A stretch of DNA of 22,715 nt from DATFES01 sp035457725 (GTDB taxonomy: Bacteria; Pseudomonadota; Alphaproteobacteria; CACIAM-22H2): NCBI GenBank assembly GCA_035457725.1, contig DATIBC010000019.1:1-22715 (forward strand). The letters run 5' to 3'. The notes under the pieces were generated by a model, which had not been told where the DNA came from, ran no database searches, and saw only the letters and a program-made list of their open reading frames with translations. Below, in pieces: positions 17,184 to 22,715 of this stretch. Every line of letters starts with the position of its first letter. The stretch's first letter is position 1. The translations under genes were made by a program, and so were the position numbers.

Positions 17184-17212
17184 TTGACACCGCTAGGTCG
17201 GGGGCGTATTAG
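17184..17212 (+). promoter_or_regulatory. Main rRNA operon promoter
   Basis: TTGACA (17184-17189), a 17-nt spacer and TATTAG (17207-17212) form a near-consensus sigma70-type promoter. A GC-rich discriminator (TCCGCCCC) follows, as in promoters under stringent (ppGpp) control. Transcription should start near 17219, about 295 nt before mature 16S. Confidence 0.8.
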
Positions 17213-17218
17213 TCCGCC

Positions 17219-17513
17219 CCTCGCCGCGCGGTCCCGCGACCCGAGTACCAGGTTTGGGGCCGTGCTGCGGCGTGCTCTTTGACAAGTAAAATCGGATGGA
17301 AGGGATGCGCAGGCGGCGGCTGGCCCAAGCCGGCTGACTGTCGGGCGCATTCGGCGAGGAGCCGTTTCAACGCGGTTTCTCGTGCTATGCGTTTCGAATG
17401 GTTGAGCAGGCAATACCGTTGATGACCGGGCTTTGGTCGGCAGCGACGCGAAGCTAGAAGGCGGAGCGATCCGCGTTCGAATTTCGCTACTGCGGACATC
17501 GAAGCCCGGGCGT
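17219..17513 (+). other. Transcribed rRNA leader
   Basis: This is the leader between the promoter and mature 16S. It holds the boxA site, a short hairpin GCGGAGCGATCCGC with a GCGA loop near 17461-17474, and no protein-coding frame of note. The CAGAAGT repeats that fill the downstream spacers are absent here. Confidence 0.6.
17273..17285 (+). promoter_or_regulatory. boxA antitermination site in the rRNA leader
   Basis: TGCTCTTTGACAA closely matches the rRNA boxA (TGCTCTTTA) bound by NusB and NusE (S10) to keep polymerase from terminating in untranslated rRNA. Its place between promoter and 16S is standard. Confidence 0.7.
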
Positions 17514-19017
<1,504 letters not shown>

Positions 19018-19260
19018 CCAGAAGTCAGAAGTCAGAAGTCGGAAGTCAGAAATGATGGATGACGGCTGGCGGCTGTTCTGGAACTTACATACGATGTCGA
19101 AGCCAGAGCGGAGGTCGCTTACTTTTTGCTCTGATTTCTGACATCAGGTCGGCCGCCGCCGGCGCATCCCTTCCCGATCCAATTCAGAAGTCCGTAGTCA
19201 GAATTCAGAAGTCAGATGGTTCTGATTTCCGGCGGCTGACCTCTGGCTTCTGACTTCTGG
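19018..19260 (+). repeat. Heptad inverted repeat spanning the 16S/tRNA-Ile spacer
   Basis: The left arm 19018-19042 is a tandem run of the 7-mer CAGAAGT. The right arm 19236-19260 is nearly its reverse complement: 22 Watson-Crick pairs, 2 G-U and 1 mismatch over 25. After a bulge the pairing continues with 19040-19051 against 19220-19231. The left arm starts 9 nt after 16S and the right arm ends 12 nt before tRNA-Ile, so the whole spacer should fold as one hairpin. Similar stems are RNase III substrates. Confidence 0.85.
19130..19209 (+). repeat. Nested heptad inverted repeat in the first spacer
   Basis: TCTGATTTCTGAC (19130-19142) pairs with GTCAGAATTCAGA (19197-19209) in 12 of 13 positions. 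It lies inside the larger hairpin and is made of the same repeat unit. Confidence 0.7.
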
Positions 19261-19272
19261 CCTCTTGGTGAC

Positions 19273-19349
19273 GGGCTCGTAGCTCAGTTGGTTAGAGCGC
19301 GCGCTTGATAAGCGTGAGGTCGGAAGTTCAAATCTTCCCGGGCCCACCA
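19273..19349 (+). tRNA. tRNA-Ile (anticodon GAT)
   Basis: A 77-nt cloverleaf with the CCA end encoded. The acceptor stem GGGCTCG pairs with CGGGCCC (two G-U), the D arm is AGCTCAGTTGGTTAGAGC, the T arm is GGAAGTTCAAATCTTCC, and the anticodon GAT is at 19307-19309. This is the usual first spacer tRNA of bacterial rRNA operons. A heptad repeat starts two bases after the CCA end. Confidence 0.97.
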
Positions 19350-19350
19350 A

Positions 19351-19426
19351 TCAGAAGTCAGTCAACGGAAGTCGGAAGCCGGGGAAGAATGCGTGTCGCC
19401 ACTAACGTCTGTCCCCTGACTTCTGA
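19351..19426 (+). repeat. Heptad inverted repeat between tRNA-Ile and tRNA-Ala
   Basis: TCAGAAGTCAG (19351-19361) is perfectly complementary to CTGACTTCTGA (19416-19426). A competing fold pairs 19371-19383 (GTCGGAAGCCGGG) with the same right arm plus CCCC at 19413-19416. The left arm starts right after tRNA-Ile and the right arm ends 11 nt before tRNA-Ala. Confidence 0.85.
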
Positions 19427-19437
19427 CATCTGACCTT

Positions 19438-19512
19438 GGGGGCGTAGCTCAGTGGGAGAGCACCTGCTTTGCAAGCAGGGGGTCGACGGTTCGAATCCGT
19501 TCGCCTCCACCA
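19438..19512 (+). tRNA. tRNA-Ala (anticodon TGC)
   Basis: A 75-nt cloverleaf with encoded CCA. The acceptor stem GGGGGCG pairs with CGCCTCC (one G-U), the anticodon stem CCTGC/GCAGG holds TGC at 19470-19472, and the T arm is CGACGGTTCGAATCCGTTCG. It is the standard second spacer tRNA. Confidence 0.97.
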
Positions 19513-19528
19513 AAGCAGAAGTCGGCAA

Positions 19529-19750
19529 CCAAAAGTCGGAGCAGAAGACGGCGGTTTTCGGCCTCCGGCATCGGACATGGATCGGCGAAGACAGTGATCC
19601 CGGAAACGGGTCGAGCGGCCTGGCGCGCGATGCCTCGGGCAGCTTCGGTTGTTTGAAAAGTGAAGAGGGAAAGTGTGCGACCGGCGCCGGATGACGGCGG
19701 TTGGAGCGCGGAGGCGGACGTTCGTCCGACTTCCGGTCTCTGACCTTTGG
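19529..19750 (+). repeat. Diverged heptad inverted repeat after tRNA-Ala
   Basis: The left arm 19529-19551 (starts CCAAAAGTCGGAG) pairs imperfectly with 19726-19750 (ends TCTGACCTTTGG), with two bulges and a few mismatches. A further unit, CAGAAGTCGG, lies at 19515-19524, directly after tRNA-Ala. The enclosed 170 or so nt contain the second boxA-like site. Confidence 0.6.
19648..19662 (+). promoter_or_regulatory. boxA-like site in the spacer before 23S
   Basis: GTTGTTTGAAAAGTG and the following AAGAGGGAAAG align with the leader boxA region (TGCTCTTTGACAAGTAAAATCGG). Spacer boxA copies that reload the antitermination complex before 23S are known in rRNA operons. The match to the core is partial. 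Confidence 0.45.
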
Positions 19751-19808
19751 ACGTCCCGATGCGCCGGCTGTCTGAAGGAGAATGGCGCGCAAGCCAGAAG
19801 GCGGACGT

Positions 19809-19948
19809 CAGAAGTCAGAAGTCAGAATTTGCGAATGACTTCGCGCTTCGGCGTTTGTCGATCGAGAGGGTTGTATCAGGAGGTCGAAGGCAGTTGGTAA
19901 TGGCAGATGCAAAACATCTGACTTCTGCCATCTGACTTCCGACTTCTG
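19809..19948 (+). repeat. Heptad inverted repeat upstream of 23S
   Basis: A tandem CAGAAGT run at 19809-19826 pairs with TCTGACTTCCGACTTCTG (19931-19948) over 18 positions with a single G/A variant. A small inner hairpin CAGATG-CAAAA-CATCTG lies at 19904-19920, and another TCTGACTTCTG unit spans 19917-19927. The right arm ends about 130 nt before 23S. Confidence 0.8.
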
Positions 19949-20078
19949 CTCTCTGGTCTTGGCTCTGCGCGCGGATGACGCTGATCCCGGGGAGGTCCGC
20001 CTAGGGCCCGCCTCGGGCGACGAGTTCGGCGATCTGTTTGGCGCTATGCCGGGCAGCTCGCCTGCTGGTTGAGAAGAG

Positions 20079-22715
<2,637 letters not shown>

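Noticed and set aside
19018..19050. Tandem repeats considered as a CRISPR array
   Set aside because: The unit is 7 nt with no spacers of constant length, it has complementary arms nearby, and no cas genes are present.

Overview
The window is a GC-rich bacterial chromosome segment, most likely from an alphaproteobacterium. The evidence is the 16S rRNA sequence (short helix 18, alphaproteobacterial signature stretches), the 16S-tRNA-Ile-tRNA-Ala-23S order, and the gene order ptsP-rodZ-ispG-hisS-hemA-prfA-prmC-DUF4167-clpB. That gene order resembles Rhodospirillales-type genomes; the order-level placement is inference.

Region 1 (1-8252, + strand) is a housekeeping run. It holds the 3' end of ptsP (nitrogen-related phosphotransferase enzyme I), a RodZ-like membrane HTH protein, ispG (isoprenoid synthesis), hisS, hemA (tRNA-dependent tetrapyrrole synthesis), prfA (RF1), prmC (the RF1/RF2 methylase) and a DUF4167 protein with a poly-Gln/His tail. 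From ispG to prmC the genes are separated by 18 nt, 4 nt, and two 4-nt stop/start overlaps, which points to one transcript with translational coupling. PrmC modifies the GGQ motif of the RF1 made by the gene just upstream.

Region 2 (8263-16991) is a mixed set of single genes on both strands: a MOSC-domain protein (-), clpB (+), a NIPSNAP-family protein (+), a glutathione S-transferase (-), a patatin-like lipoprotein (+), an AraC-type HTH/GyrI-like protein with a damaged second HTH (-), and a membrane-anchored M23 peptidase (-).

Region 3 (about 17160-22715, + strand) is an rRNA operon. A perfect 9-nt DnaA box lies 11 nt upstream of a strong sigma70-type promoter (TTGACA, 17 nt, TATTAG). A boxA antitermination site follows, then complete 16S, tRNA-Ile(GAT), tRNA-Ala(TGC), and a 23S that runs off the window end.

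The most striking feature is a family of imperfect 7-nt repeats (CAGAAGT and its complement ACTTCTG) in this operon. They form inverted-repeat arms in every inter-RNA spacer, often starting within about 12 nt of the mature RNA ends. A diverged version forms the base of a roughly 245-nt intervening sequence inside helix 45 of the 23S rRNA. The 23S is therefore predicted to be cut into two pieces in the ribosome, and the same repeat family seems to have shaped both the spacers and the intervening sequence.
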